Shown here: one piece after another, positions 51,679-61,652 of the stretch | Layout: the number at the start of each line of letters is the position of its first letter | Position numbering within the stretch: the stretch's first letter is position 1 | Source of the DNA: Microbacterium schleiferi | GTDB lineage: Bacteria; Actinomycetota; Actinomycetes; Actinomycetales; Microbacteriaceae | Length of the DNA: 64,000 bases | Direction of reading: 5' to 3' | NCBI RefSeq assembly: GCF_015565955.1 | Contig: NZ_CP064760.1 | Span: 1 to 64,000 of the forward strand | Made by a program: the position numbers and the translations under genes | The notes under the pieces: generated by a model | Seen by the model: the letters and a program-made list of their open reading frames with translations, nothing else | The model's database searches: none | What the model was told of the DNA's origin: nothing

Positions 51679-52965
51679 ATGCCAGGCATCGTGATCGTCG
51701 GAGTGCAGTGGGGCGACGAGGGTAAGGGCAAAGCCACCGACCTGCTCGGTGAGCGCACCGACTGGGTCGTCAAGTTCAACGGCGGCAACAATGCCGGTCA
51801 CACTGTCGTGATCGGCGATGAGAAGTACGCCCTGCACCTGCTTCCCTCCGGGATCCTCTCCCCGGGTGTCAACGCCGTCATCGGGAACGGGGTCGTCGTC
51901 GACCTCGAGGTCCTGTTCGGCGAGCTCGAGGCGCTGCGCGCTCGCGGGATCGATACCTCACGACTCAAGGTCAGCTCGGCGGCGCACGTGATCACGCAGT
52001 ATCACCGCACGCTCGACAAGGTCACCGAGCGCTTCCTCGGCAAGCGCCAGATCGGAACGACGGGGCGCGGCATCGGCCCGGCCTATGCCGACAAGATCAA
52101 CCGCGTGGGCATCCGGATGCAGGACCTGTTCGACGAGAACATCCTGCGCCAGAAGGTCGAGGGGGCGCTCGAGCAGAAGAACCACCTGCTCGTGAAGGTC
52201 TATAACCGCCGGGCGATCGAGGTCGACGAGATCGTCGAGGACCTGCTCTCATACGCCGACCGGCTTCGTCCGATGGTGGCCGATACGTCGCTCCTGCTGA
52301 ACGACGCACTCGATAGGGACGAGCTCGTGGTCTTCGAGGGCGGTCAGGCGACCATGCTCGATGTCGACCACGGCACCTACCCCTTCGTGACGTCGTCCTC
52401 GGCGACCGCGGGAGGCGCGGCGACAGGATCGGGAGTCGGCCCGAACCGCCTTGATCGGATCGTCGGCATCGTCAAGGCCTACACGACGCGCGTCGGGTCG
52501 GGCCCCTTCCCGACCGAGCTCTTCGACGAGCACGGCGAGTGGATCCGGCAGCGTGGCTTCGAGTTCGGCACGACGACCGGACGCCCACGGCGAGTCGGCT
52601 GGTACGACGCGCCCATCACGCGGTACGCCACGCGCATCAACGGCATCACCGACCTCGTGCTCACCAAGCTCGACATCCTGACGGGCCTCGACCAGATCCC
52701 GGTGTGCGTCGCGTACGACGTCGACGGCCGCCGCTTCGACGACGTTCCCGACAACCAGTCGGACTTCCACCACGCGCGACCGATTCTGGAGTACCTGCCC
52801 GGCTGGAGCGAGGACATCTCGGGCGCGCGCACGTTCGAGGACCTGCCGCTGGAAGCGCAGGACTACGTGCTCGCCCTCGAGGAGATGAGCGGCACGCGGA
52901 TCTCGGTGATCGGTGTCGGCCCCGGCCGGGATGCGGTCATCGTGCGCCACGACCTGGTCGACTGA
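51679..52965 (+). CDS. purA: Adenylosuccinate synthetase
   Basis: PurA converts IMP, aspartate and GTP to adenylosuccinate in AMP synthesis. The 428-residue length is standard. The N-terminal [16 protein letters not shown] loop and [11 protein letters not shown] are intact, as are [14 protein letters not shown] (about 130) and the C-terminal [11 protein letters not shown]. The ATG follows CACTCCGGGGGAAT. It precedes the lactonase-like gene by 12 bases. Confidence 0.97.
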   Translation: MPGIVIVGVQWGDEGKGKATDLLGERTDWVVKFNGGNNAGHTVVIGDEKYALHLLPSGILSPGVNAVIGNGVVVDLEVLFGELEALRARGIDTSRLKVSSAAHVITQYHRTLDKVTERFLGKRQIGTTGRGIGPAYADKINRVGIRMQDLFDENILRQKVEGALEQKNHLLVKVYNRRAIEVDEIVEDLLSYADRLRPMVADTSLLLNDALDRDELVVFEGGQATMLDVDHGTYPFVTSSSATAGGAATGSGVGPNRLDRIVGIVKAYTTRVGSGPFPTELFDEHGEWIRQRGFEFGTTTGRPRRVGWYDAPITRYATRINGITDLVLTKLDILTGLDQIPVCVAYDVDGRRFDDVPDNQSDFHHARPILEYLPGWSEDISGARTFEDLPLEAQDYVLALEEMSGTRISVIGVGPGRDAVIVRHDLVD

Positions 52966-52977
52966 GGCCAGGAGCTC

Positions 52978-54003
52978 ATGCGATTTCTCGTGGGCGGCTA
53001 CACCGCTGACATGGAGGGCACGGCCGAGGGTATCGGCATGCTCACGGCGGGCGAGGCCGACTCGACCACGGGCGGTGCCCTGAGCTGGCGGGGAACGCTC
53101 GCGGTCGCACCATCGCCGTCGTGGGTCGCCAAGCACCCGACGCGCGATGTCGTGTACGCGACACTCGAAGGCGCGGGAGCCGTGCAGGCATTCCGGGAGC
53201 AGGGTCCCGACTCATGGGTCGCCCGGGGGAAGCCGGTTCCGGTCGGTGCCGCACCGTGCCACATTCTCGCCGGACGCGAGCGGCTCTTCGTCACCTGCTG
53301 GGGCGATGGTCAGGTCGTTCAGCTCGACCTGGATGCCGAGGGTGGCATCCGCGGGTCAGCGACAGCGGATGCGGCATCCGACCCCTACGCGGGTTACGAC
53401 CAGGAGGCGCGGGTCTCGCATGCCCACCAGTCGATCGTCGTGGGTCCGGGTCTTGTCGCCACGACCGACATGGGCTTTGATCTCGTGCGCTTCTGGCAGA
53501 CCGGGTCGCGTGCGCCGAGGCTCGTGCAGCAGGTGACGCTGCCGCGCGGTTCGGGCCCCCGGCATGGCATCCTGCACCCCAGCGGGCACCTGTACATCGT
53601 CGCGGAGCTCTCGTGCGAGCTGTTCGTGCTGGCTCCCGACGATGCAGGAACCTGGCATCTTGTCGGGGGAACGCCGCTGGGCACCGGGACGCTCGACGGT
53701 GACACGGCAGCGGAACTCACGCGATCCTCCGACGGCACACTCCTCTATGCCGGGGTGCGGGGTAGCAACACGATCGCCGTGATGCGGGTCACCGGCGAGG
53801 GTGAGGCGGTCTCGCCGCTCGCCCTTGTGGAGGCCGGGGTCGACTGGCCGCGGTACCACCTGGTCATCGGCGATGGCCTGATCGCCGCGGGACAGCGATC
53901 CAGCGACGTCGCGGTGCTGCCGATTGATGCTCGCGGCATCCCGGGGCGCGCCACGACCAGGACCGAGGTGCCTTCACCGACCTGCCTCTTGCCTCTGCCG
54001 TGA
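52978..54003 (+). CDS. Lactonase-family beta-propeller protein
   Basis: The 341-residue cytosolic protein resembles the seven-bladed 6-phosphogluconolactonase (Pgl/YbhE) family: MRFLVGGYTADMEG at the start, repeated blade ends, and SGPRHGILHPSGHLYIVAEL (about 195), the typical GPRH segment. TRSSDGTLLYAGVRGSNTI is another conserved blade. The exact substrate is uncertain. It follows purA closely and may share its transcript. Confidence 0.85.
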   Translation: MRFLVGGYTADMEGTAEGIGMLTAGEADSTTGGALSWRGTLAVAPSPSWVAKHPTRDVVYATLEGAGAVQAFREQGPDSWVARGKPVPVGAAPCHILAGRERLFVTCWGDGQVVQLDLDAEGGIRGSATADAASDPYAGYDQEARVSHAHQSIVVGPGLVATTDMGFDLVRFWQTGSRAPRLVQQVTLPRGSGPRHGILHPSGHLYIVAELSCELFVLAPDDAGTWHLVGGTPLGTGTLDGDTAAELTRSSDGTLLYAGVRGSNTIAVMRVTGEGEAVSPLALVEAGVDWPRYHLVIGDGLIAAGQRSSDVAVLPIDARGIPGRATTRTEVPSPTCLLPLP

Positions 54004-54107
54004 GAGGTGCCGCATCGGTCTGATCGCGGCTGTCGTCAGCGCGATCGTCATGGTGCAGGGCGTGATCGCCGCTGGCCTCCTGTGGCGCGCATGGTAACGA
54101 CCAAGCG

Positions 54108-54338
54108 CTATCTCGATGCGTCCTCCGACGCCGCGGGGGAAATTCCCGAGCTCGTGACTGTCGCCGTGCGTTCACGCATCTGCGGCGGCGAGTGGTCCTG
54201 CGTGAGCGCAGCGGCAGACAGCGCGATGGCGGCGGCCGCGAGCGATCCGACCAGAAGGTAGTGCCACCACCGCGGCCCGCTGGGAGGCGGACCCGGGCGA
54301 TGTGCGCTCTGCTTCCTCCGTCTGCGCGCTTGTCTCAT
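54108..54338 (-). CDS. Small basic membrane protein
   Basis: The 76-residue product has an arginine-rich N-terminus (MRQARRRRKQSAHRPG), one membrane helix (YLLVGSLAAAAIALSAAAL), and a hydrophilic tail. Its ATG overlaps the stop of the SnoaL-like gene as ATGA, which supports it being a translated gene. The function is unknown. The 104 bases between it and the lactonase gene hold nothing I recognise. Confidence 0.6.
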   Translation of the reverse strand: MRQARRRRKQSAHRPGPPPSGPRWWHYLLVGSLAAAAIALSAAALTQDHSPPQMRERTATVTSSGISPAASEDASR

Positions 54339-54757
54339 GCGGCGCTCTCCTCCGGTTCGGACGGGCTCATGACAGGCACCGGGACGCGCATGGGGGGCGA
54401 GATGTGGATCTCGCGGATTCGCCCGCTCGTGGTGAGTACCGCGAGCGGAGTCCAGAGCGTGACCTCGTCATGGAAGCTCTTCGCGTGCCACTCAGCCCAG
54501 GCGAGAAGGTGATCGGGTTCGGCGTCGTGAGCCGAGATCAGTCGAAGCGTCGATGAGCGATGGACGACCACCATCTCGAACCACCGAGTGAGATTGCCCT
54601 TGCCGAGATAGGTGTGTTGCGGCTCGACGAGCACGCAGTCGTCTTCGAGGTCTCGCAGAAAACCCGGCAGGTCCGCAGCATTGATAGCCCGGATCCATCC
54701 GGACACGACAGAAGCAGCAGAACGGCGGGTCACGAGCCTTCCCCCAGACAACAGCAC
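54335..54757 (-). CDS. SnoaL-like / nuclear transport factor 2-fold protein
   Basis: The 140-residue protein has the helix and strand pattern of the NTF2-like fold: VVSGWIRAINAADLPGFLRD, then EDDCVLVEPQHTYLGKGNLTRW and LLAWAEWHAKSFHDEVTL. Members act as small-molecule isomerases, hydrolases or binding domains; no specific activity can be assigned. A shorter start (VTRRSAASVV, GTG 54733) is possible. It diverges from the LuxR-type regulator gene, which may control it. Confidence 0.7.
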   Translation of the reverse strand: MLLSGGRLVTRRSAASVVSGWIRAINAADLPGFLRDLEDDCVLVEPQHTYLGKGNLTRWFEMVVVHRSSTLRLISAHDAEPDHLLAWAEWHAKSFHDEVTLWTPLAVLTTSGRIREIHISPPMRVPVPVMSPSEPEESAA

Positions 54758-54980
54758 GGCCGCGGGCGCTCGAAGAGGCCTGCGGTTTCCCCCACCCTCG
54801 ATTATTCGCGCCGGAGCCGAGTGCCCCTGACGCGCCCAGAGGATTTCATCCCCTTCTCGTCGAGAGATCGTCCGCCGATAGACAGCATTTAGACTGCAGA
54901 TAGCGCGGACCTCATCAGGATCTCCGCCCCATCCCAGGCTCCGTTTGGCGGGTGCAGGCAGCCTTCGTTATAAGGAACCC

Positions 54981-56525
54981 ATGCACCGCCACATCGATGA
55001 CAAGCTGCGCGACGACCTCAGCGCGGCGATCGATGCCGAACGTGTAGCCGAGGTGGAGTCGATCCTCGAGTTCGCGCTGTGGGGGCTCTTGTTCGAGGAT
55101 CTGCGCTTGGCAAGCCGTGCTTTGGCGGCGTTGGCTCCGCACGACGGAGTCTGGGCCGTCCGTGTCGCGGCAGCGCGCGTCGTGTTGCGTTCGCATCAAG
55201 GCTCCGATCTGCTCGGGGTCCCGGAACTGGCTCCCGGTGCCCCGACCGAGCACGACGCCGTCCGCGTGGAATCGACGCTCGTTGCCCTCAGCGCGAGTCG
55301 CTGCCGGGCACAGCCCGAGGCGCACGCGGAGTTTCTCGTGGAGATGACGCGGCGCGATATCGACGGGACGCTCGAGGCGCCTGGCTCACCACCGCTGCTG
55401 CGTGCCCTGTTGCGCGTCCAGTTGGCCATTGCGCACCTTCACGCCGGGTCGTCGGCAGCAGCCCTCGCTCATTTCGCGATCGCCGCGCGGCTTGCCGACA
55501 CGTGCAGCACGCTGCACCGCAGCATCCTCGCTAAGTCCGCAACCGTGCACGCGTTGCGCGGGAATCTGGTGGAGGCTCGGCGTCAACTGCGGCGTTTCGA
55601 CCGGGTCGGTGGCGAGATCCCGGCCACCTGGACCCGAGCGCTGCGAGAAGAGCAGGCTCTGGCCGAGGCGCTGATCCTCGTTGAGCGCTTCGACGCTCAC
55701 GACCCGGACAGGGAATGGCCCGAGGTGGAAGCCTCGGATGACCTCTGGCCGGTCACGGCCCTGCTTCGGGCACGGCAGGCGCTGCTCGAGCGAAGCCCGA
55801 TGCGGGCCCTGGAGATCGTCGAGTTCGCGGAGGCGACGCATCCGGGTGGGCGCAGTCTGCTCGCACAGGATGTCGTCGCGTCGATGAAGGCCCATGCGTT
55901 GCTCCAGCTCGCGGAGCCCGACCGCGCTCGGGAGGTGCTGGACGAGGCGCCGGAGGGTCCCCTCGTCGTTCTCGCCATGGCGCATCTGCACATGTTCACC
56001 GGCCAGGCAGCGACTGCCCGAGAACTCGCTGCCGGCGTTCTCGCCCGGCCGACGAGCAGCCTCGTGGAACGGGCTGAAGCGCTGCTACTCAGGGTCTGGG
56101 CAGACGCGGTACTCGGACGCGCACCGACTCCGGGTGACGGCGGCATCATTGGCCGGATGGTTGTCGCAGCGGGACTCGTGCGGATCATCGCCCACATGCC
56201 GGGATGGCTCATGGATGAGATCGTCGACCTGTCGGAACGCGGGATGCGCACGGCGTTCGAAGCTGCCGTGGAGAAGGCGTCGGCTGCGCTCGTGGTGACG
56301 GAGCGTCCGCGATTGACACCGCGAGAAGCTGTCGTGCTGAAGGCTCTCGAGCGCTACGGCTCGGTCTCCGACATGGCCAAGGCGTTGTCGGTGTCGCAGA
56401 GCACGGTTAAGACGCAGTTGTCAGGGATCTACCGAAAGCTCGGGGTGACCTCGCGTCACCATGCGGTCCCCGCCGCCTACCGTCTGGGGCTGCTGGACCG
56501 GTCTGACCGCGTCCAGATGGCCTAG
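54981..56525 (+). CDS. LuxR family transcriptional regulator with large helical N-terminal region
   Basis: The 514-residue protein ends in a LuxR-type helix-turn-helix (RLTPREAVVLKALERYGSVS, then DMAKALSVSQSTVKTQLSGIYRKLG). The first 430 residues are alanine- and leucine-rich helical repeats, TPR- or MalT-like, with no receiver domain and no visible nucleotide-binding site. I chose ATG 54981 because AAGGA lies five bases upstream; a TTG at 54945 is less likely. Its stop overlaps the convergent AI-2E gene by four bases. Confidence 0.85.
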   Translation: MHRHIDDKLRDDLSAAIDAERVAEVESILEFALWGLLFEDLRLASRALAALAPHDGVWAVRVAAARVVLRSHQGSDLLGVPELAPGAPTEHDAVRVESTLVALSASRCRAQPEAHAEFLVEMTRRDIDGTLEAPGSPPLLRALLRVQLAIAHLHAGSSAAALAHFAIAARLADTCSTLHRSILAKSATVHALRGNLVEARRQLRRFDRVGGEIPATWTRALREEQALAEALILVERFDAHDPDREWPEVEASDDLWPVTALLRARQALLERSPMRALEIVEFAEATHPGGRSLLAQDVVASMKAHALLQLAEPDRAREVLDEAPEGPLVVLAMAHLHMFTGQAATARELAAGVLARPTSSLVERAEALLLRVWADAVLGRAPTPGDGGIIGRMVVAAGLVRIIAHMPGWLMDEIVDLSERGMRTAFEAAVEKASAALVVTERPRLTPREAVVLKALERYGSVSDMAKALSVSQSTVKTQLSGIYRKLGVTSRHHAVPAAYRLGLLDRSDRVQMA

Positions 56526-57684
56526 AGTTTCGCGTCCTGCCGAGGGATCACGACCTGCTTGATGATCAGCAGGATGGACGCGGTGATCGGGATGGCGACG
56601 AGCGCGCCGAGCAGTCCCAGGAGAGTTCCGCCGACGAGGGCTCCGATGACCACAAGCGAGCCGGGAACCGAAATCGCGCGGTTCATGACCCGCGGTGTCA
56701 GCACGTACGCCTCCAGCTGCATGTAGATGAGATACAGCGCGGCAAAAATCAGGGCGGTGATCGGGTTTGTGAACAGTGCGACCACCGTGGCGATGCCCCA
56801 GTACAGCACGGAACCGACGAGGGGGATGAGCGTGATGCAGAAAGCGACCACGGCCATCAGCGCGGGGAAGGGAAGTCCGAGGAAGAGGTGCAGGAAGAAG
56901 GCGACGACCGAGTTGAAGAACGCGAGAATCACCATCCCCATGAGGTAACCACCGATACCGTCGGTGATCTGCTCGGTCATCTCGGTGACCTTCGCTCTCG
57001 CCCGTGCGGGAGTGAGGCGGACGAAGCTGGCCTTGATCGTGTTGAGCGAGGCGAGGAAGTACAGGCTCAGGACGATCACGATGATGATGCCCGAGATTGC
57101 CGTCGCGATCCCCGCGCCGACCGCCAGCACACCGCCCGTGATCGAGGCGATGTTCGCGGGGTTGAGGATGAAGTTCTCGACATCGTTGAGGATCGTGCCG
57201 ATCTGGTCGCCGAAATTCGTCTGCATCCACCCGAACGCGTCCGACTTCTCGAAGTCGTTGATCATCGTCGGGATGTCGCGGATGAACTGAGCCACCTGTG
57301 AGATGACCGTCGGCATGATCAGGAGCATGACGCCGGCAATGACCAGGAGGAAGCCGACGTAGACGATCACCATCCCCCAGACCCGTCGCACGCCCTTGCG
57401 CTCGAGCGCCCGCACGATCGGGTCCAGGCCGAGCGCAGCGAACAGCGCGAAGCTGACGTAGATGATGACGGTCGCGAGGTTCGATACCGCCAGGCCGAGC
57501 AGAATCGCCGCCAGTCCCCCAGGGTGACGGCGAAGCCGACGGCGAAGGGCTGGTCGAGGCCGACCCAGAACGGCCGCCGCTCGGGGGTGCCAGCGGCTGC
57601 ATCCGCCGGTGCCGAGGTGACGTCGGCGGAGGCATCCTTCGCGGGTGCCGCTGTCGCTGGCGGGGTCGGGCTCTCGTCGCTCAT
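56522..57684 (-). CDS. AI-2E family transporter (one-base frameshift near the 5' end)
   Basis: This polytopic protein of the AI-2E/YdiK/PerM family has seven to eight helices. Conserved segments are GGVLAVGAGIATAISGIIIV, then DGIGGYLMGMVILAFFNSVV and LALLF-type C-terminal helices ending GALVGGTLLGLLGALVAIPI. The frame breaks at the C5 run 57516-57520 (+ strand). One extra base joins FAVGFAVTLGGLAAILLGLA, giving 387 residues. The N-terminal 45 residues are Ala/Pro-rich and cytosolic. The substrate is not established; some members are Na+/H+ exchangers. Confidence 0.88.
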
Positions 57685-57756
57685 GGTCACACTCTAGGGG
57701 GCCGCTCTCTCGGTGAGGGGGAGGCGATACTCTCGACACAGTCCGAAGGGAGTGGG

Positions 57757-58056
57757 ATGACCGAGCCGATCGACCCCGTTAGCGACCTGCTACGCCTCCG
57801 CGCGACGATCGACAACATCGACGCGGCGCTGATCTTCATGCTCGCCGAGCGTTTCCGGGCCACGAAGCAGGTGGGTGTCTTGAAGGCCGAGCACGGCATG
57901 CCGGCCTCCGATCCCACGCGAGAAGAGCAGCAGGTAGCGCGGCTGCGCCGCCTCGCCGAGGACGCGGATCTGGACCCAGAATTCGCGCAGAAGTGGTTCT
58001 CCTTCGTTGTCGCCGAGGTGATCCGCCACCACACGGAAGCTGCTGACGGGCGCTGA
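57757..58056 (+). CDS. Chorismate mutase (AroQ-type)
   Basis: This 99-residue, all-helical enzyme converts chorismate to prephenate in Phe/Tyr synthesis. The N-terminal LLRLRATIDNIDAALIFMLAERF and the lysine in FRATKQVGVLKAEHGMPASD match AroQ active-site residues. REEQQVARLRRLAEDADLDP and FAQKWFSFVVAEVIRHH complete the family pattern. It diverges from the AI-2E gene. Confidence 0.92.
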   Translation: MTEPIDPVSDLLRLRATIDNIDAALIFMLAERFRATKQVGVLKAEHGMPASDPTREEQQVARLRRLAEDADLDPEFAQKWFSFVVAEVIRHHTEAADGR

Positions 58057-58073
58057 GCGGGCACGTCGCCGGT

Positions 58074-58103
58074 TTGTCACTCGGATAGGCAGACTGCTAG
58101 CGT
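58074..58103 (+). promoter_or_regulatory. Possible promoter of the proVWX operon
   Basis: TTGTCA (58074-58079) and TAGCGT (58098-58103) are separated by 18 bases. This would leave a leader of about 185 bases before proV. I see no known riboswitch in the leader. Confidence 0.4.
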
Positions 58104-58294
58104 GGGCCGTTGGGTTCCCGAACCCTTCGACCCAGTCCGCGGTTGCCGATGTTCGATCTCGGCGAGCGTACGGTCGGTGATCGTGCTCGAATCCGACATT
58201 CGACGCCAGCGCACGCGTGCCCGTTTCCGCGTGCCCGTGATCGCCACCCGGGCGTGACCGATGCAGCCAGCTGCAGCGGCTGCCAAGGTGCACA

Positions 58295-59595
58295 GTGACC
58301 ACAACTCCTGCGTTAGAAGCGCGAGGCCTTTTCAAGGTCTTCGGCAAGAATCCCCAGTCGGCCGTCAAACGTCTTCGCGCCGGACAGTCGCGCGCTGACG
58401 TCGCAGATGAGGGGACCGCCGCCGTCATCGACGCGAGCTTCGCGGTCGCCCCCGGCGAGATCTTCGTGATCATGGGCCTGTCGGGGTCAGGCAAGTCAAC
58501 GATCATCCGCATGCTCAACGGACTGTACGAGGCAACCGCCGGGTCCGTCACCGTCCGCGGCGAGTCGGTCACTGACACGACGCCCGCCAAGCTGCGTGAG
58601 TTGCGGCGCGATCGCGTGTCGATGGTCTTCCAGCACTTCGCGCTGCTGCCGCATCGGTCCGTCGCCGACAACGTCGCCTACCCATTGCAGCTCCGTGGTG
58701 TCGAGCGCTCCGAGCGGCTGGCGAAGGCGGAAGAGATCCTCGCGCTGGTCGGGCTCGAAGGCTGGGGAGACAAGCTGCCCTCGGCCCTCTCCGGCGGCAT
58801 GCAGCAGCGTGTGGGGATCGCTCGCGCGTTGGCAGCCGACCCTGACGTGCTGCTGATGGATGAGGCTTTCAGCGCCCTGGACCCCTGATCCGACGGGAAA
58901 TGCAGGAGCAACTGCTCGAGCTTCAGGAGAAGCTGCAGAAGACGATCGTCTTCATCACCCACGACCTCAATGAGGCGATGCTCCTCGGCGACCGCATCGC
59001 CGTGATGCGCGATGGCCGCATCGTGCAGATCGGCACACCCGAGGACATCCTCACCGACCCCGCCAACGACTACGTGGAGCAGTTCGTCCAGGACGTGGAC
59101 CGTGCGCGCGTGTTGACCGCGGCGAACGTGATGGAACGGCCCCGCGCCGTCGTCACCGAGACGGCCGGCCCCCGCACCGCGTTGCGGCAGATGCGCGACG
59201 CCTACACCGCCGCGGCGTACGTGGTGGGACGCGACCGCAAGCTCAGGGGGATTGTCACCGACCGCGATGCGATGAAGCTCGTCCAGAACGGAGAGAAGTC
59301 GATCGGCTCGGCGATCAAGCGGGCCCCGCAGAGCGTTCGGGAGGATGAGGTCCTCATCAACCTGTTCGTGCCCTCCGTCGAGTCGCCCCTGCCCTTGGCT
59401 GTTGTCGATGACCAGGGCAGATTGACCGGCGTCATTCCCCGCGTGACCCTCTTGGCAGCGCTCGGGCCAGGAACCGGCGCCACGGGCGAGATCACCATCC
59501 CGGTCATTCCTGTCTCGGGGGCAGAGATCGACGAAGTGCTCGCGCAGGTACCCCATGACGAAGAACACACCAGCGACGCGGAAGAGGTTGTCTGA
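58295..59595 (+). CDS. proV: Glycine betaine/proline ABC transporter ATP-binding protein (one-base frameshift)
   Basis: ProV powers osmoprotectant uptake. Walker A is GLSGSGKST, the Q-loop FQHFALLPHRSV, the signature LSGGMQQRVGIARAL, Walker B VLLMDEAFSALDP, and the switch His ITHDLNEAM. The frame stops falsely at the C4 run 58882-58885; one extra C continues LIRREMQEQLLELQEK, giving 433 residues. Two C-terminal CBS domains (AAAYVVGRDRKLRGIVTDRD, then LPLAVVDDQGRLTGVIPR) probably sense ionic strength as in OpuA. The stop shares a base with the proW start. Confidence 0.95.
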
Positions 59596-60551
59596 TGGAT
59601 TTCCGCATTCCTATCGGCCAGTGGGTCGAGACAGTCGTCGACTGGCTGCGAGATAACCTCAGCGGTCTGTTCGACTTCATCACCGTCGTCGTGCGATTCC
59701 TCGTCGACGGACTCACCGACATCCTCCTGATCATCCCCATTCCCGCGATGATCGTCATCTTCGCGCTCGTCGGATGGCTCGTGCGGTCGTGGCAGATGGC
59801 TGTGGGCACGGTGGTGGCCTTTGTATTCATCATTGCGATGGACCTCTGGGTCCCGACCATGCAGACGCTCTCCCTGGTCCTGGTGGCGACCGTGGTCGCC
59901 CTTGCCATTGCCATTCCGCTCGGGATCTGGTCGGCACGCAACGACACGGTGCGGACGATTCTCAAGCCGGTGCTGGACTTCATGCAGACGATGCCAGCCT
60001 TCGTCTACCTGATCCCCGCCATCACGTTCTTCAGCATCGGAGTCGTGCCGGGCCTGGTTGCGACAGTCATCTTCGCGCTGCCTCCGGGCGTGCGCCTGAC
60101 CGAGCTCGGCATCCGCGGAGTCGATTCGGAGACCGTCGAGGCTGGCCAGGCTTTCGGCGCAACGCCCTCGCAGATCCTGCGCGGCATCCAGCTGCCGTTG
60201 GCGACGCCGACGATCATGGCCGGTGTCAACCAGGTCATCATGCTGGCACTGTCGATGGCGGTTCTCGCCGGAATCGTCGGCGCGGACGGCCTCGGCAAGA
60301 TCGTCGTCCAGTCGGTGTCGACGGTCAATCTCGCCCTTGGCGTGGAGGCAGGCCTGGGCGTCGTGATCATCGCCGTCTACCTGGACCGGGTGACTGCAGC
60401 GCTGGGCAACCGCGCCGACTACCCCTCGTCGCTACGGAGCGTGCTTGCCCGCCGACGGACCGCGCGCGCCACAGCAGCCGCGCAGTCGAGAGACGAAGAC
60501 ACACAGAACCACGTGGGAACGGAGGCACTCCAGCCCACGGGCAGCCGGTAA
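59595..60551 (+). CDS. proW: Glycine betaine/proline ABC transporter permease
   Basis: This 318-residue permease has the inner-membrane BPD domain. The N-terminal MDFRIPIGQWVETVVDWLRD is typical of ProW, and IWSARNDTVRTILKPVLDFMQTMPAFVYLIP is strongly conserved. The EAA loop is seen as ETVEAGQAFGATPSQILRGI (about 175). The C-terminal tail after residue 285 is polar. It is coupled to proV and lies 94 bases before proX. Confidence 0.95.
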   Translation: MDFRIPIGQWVETVVDWLRDNLSGLFDFITVVVRFLVDGLTDILLIIPIPAMIVIFALVGWLVRSWQMAVGTVVAFVFIIAMDLWVPTMQTLSLVLVATVVALAIAIPLGIWSARNDTVRTILKPVLDFMQTMPAFVYLIPAITFFSIGVVPGLVATVIFALPPGVRLTELGIRGVDSETVEAGQAFGATPSQILRGIQLPLATPTIMAGVNQVIMLALSMAVLAGIVGADGLGKIVVQSVSTVNLALGVEAGLGVVIIAVYLDRVTAALGNRADYPSSLRSVLARRRTARATAAAQSRDEDTQNHVGTEALQPTGSR

Positions 60552-60645
60552 CCACCGGCTGAGGAGGAGCGCGGACACCACGCGGCTTCCCACCAAGAGA
60601 AGAAGATACGGAACGAACGAGACATACATGAAGGATGCGTTTCAC

Positions 60646-61563
60646 ATGAACAAGCGACACCTCAGCACAGCATTGGCTCTCGGGGCCGTGGCCACACTCG
60701 CGCTCGCGGGCTGCAGCAGCTCCTCCGAGCCCAGTGGCGACCAGACCGACGCCTCCGGCAACATGAGCTGCGAGACCGTCACGCTCGGCTTCCTCCCCTC
60801 GTGGACGGACGGCCTGAGCACCGCGTACCTGCTGCAGAACCAGCTCGGCGCGCTCGGCATCGACGTCGAGATGCAGACGCTCACCGAAGCGGGCCCGCTC
60901 TACGCCGGTCTCGCCCAGGGCGACGTCGACATCTACCCCTCCGCATGGCCTGAGCTCACTCACGCCTCGTACATGGAGGAGTACGGCGACAACATCGAGG
61001 ACCTGGACGCCTACTACGAGGGCGCCAAGCTCACGATCGCGGTTCCCGACTACGTCGACATCACCTCGATCGAGGACCTCGCGGGCAACGCGGACCGTTT
61101 CGGCGGCCGCATCGTCGGCATCGAGCCGGGCGCGGGCCTGACCGCTCAGACCCAGGACGTCATGATGCCCGCATATGGCCTGGACGGCGAGTACGAGCTC
61201 GTCACCTCGTCGACCGCCGCGATGCTCACCGAGCTCGGCAACGCCGTCGACGCACAGGAGGACATCGTCGTGACCTCGTGGCGTCCGTTCTGGGCCAACG
61301 CGGCCTACGGTCTGAAGGACCTCGAGGACCCGCAGGGCGCCATGGGCGAGCCCGAGGCTCTGCACTTCCTCGGCACCGCCGGATTCTCGGAGCGTTGCCC
61401 CGAGGCCGCCGACCTCATCGCCGGCATCCAGCTGAGCGACGCGGACTACGCCTCGCTCGAGGACATGGTCGTGAACGAGTACGGCGAGGGCCGCGAGGCC
61501 GAGGCTGTTGAGGCCTGGATCTCGGAGAACCCCAACGCGTTCAGCACCATCATCGTGCAGTGA
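60646..61563 (+). CDS. proX: Glycine betaine/proline ABC transporter substrate-binding lipoprotein
   Basis: The 305-residue lipoprotein captures the osmolyte outside the membrane. The signal peptide (HLSTALALGAVATLALAGC) has lipobox LAGC with Cys near 23. The ligand domain shows ETVTLGFLPSWTDGLSTAYL and QGDVDIYPSAWPELT, and a second lobe with VVTSWRPFWANAAYGLKDLE. The tryptophans resemble the aromatic betaine cage. I prefer ATG 60646, with AAGGA about ten bases upstream; ATG 60628 would add six residues. Confidence 0.94.
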   Translation: MNKRHLSTALALGAVATLALAGCSSSSEPSGDQTDASGNMSCETVTLGFLPSWTDGLSTAYLLQNQLGALGIDVEMQTLTEAGPLYAGLAQGDVDIYPSAWPELTHASYMEEYGDNIEDLDAYYEGAKLTIAVPDYVDITSIEDLAGNADRFGGRIVGIEPGAGLTAQTQDVMMPAYGLDGEYELVTSSTAAMLTELGNAVDAQEDIVVTSWRPFWANAAYGLKDLEDPQGAMGEPEALHFLGTAGFSERCPEAADLIAGIQLSDADYASLEDMVVNEYGEGREAEAVEAWISENPNAFSTIIVQ

Positions 61564-61579
61564 TCCACGCGCACTGACG

Positions 61580-61611
61580 AGGGGCTCCCGGCCATCTGGC
61601 CGGGAGCCCCT
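61580..61611 (+). terminator. Terminator hairpin after proX
   Basis: A 14-bp perfect stem, AGGGGCTCCCGGCC (61580-61593) with GGCCGGGAGCCCCT (61598-61611), loop ATCT. It has no long T run, but its position just after proX and between convergent genes supports termination. A near-identical hairpin lies at 62281-62320. Confidence 0.75.
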
Positions 61612-61652
61612 CTGCGTGGTTTCGGCATCCGTCAAGGGATGGCACGCGTCGA

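Noticed and set aside
54004..54107. A tiny hydrophobic peptide after the lactonase gene (GLIAAVVSAIVMVQGVIAAG).
   Set aside because: No start codon in frame upstream of the hydrophobic part and no ribosome binding site.
58104..58294. A riboswitch in the proV leader.
   Set aside because: I could find no conserved riboswitch core or convincing alternative stems; only a long leader is visible.
58295..59595. Two separate genes (ATPase and CBS protein) in place of one proV.
   Set aside because: The stop at 58886 arises from a C run one base short; the next frame continues exactly with the family sequence LIRREMQEQL.
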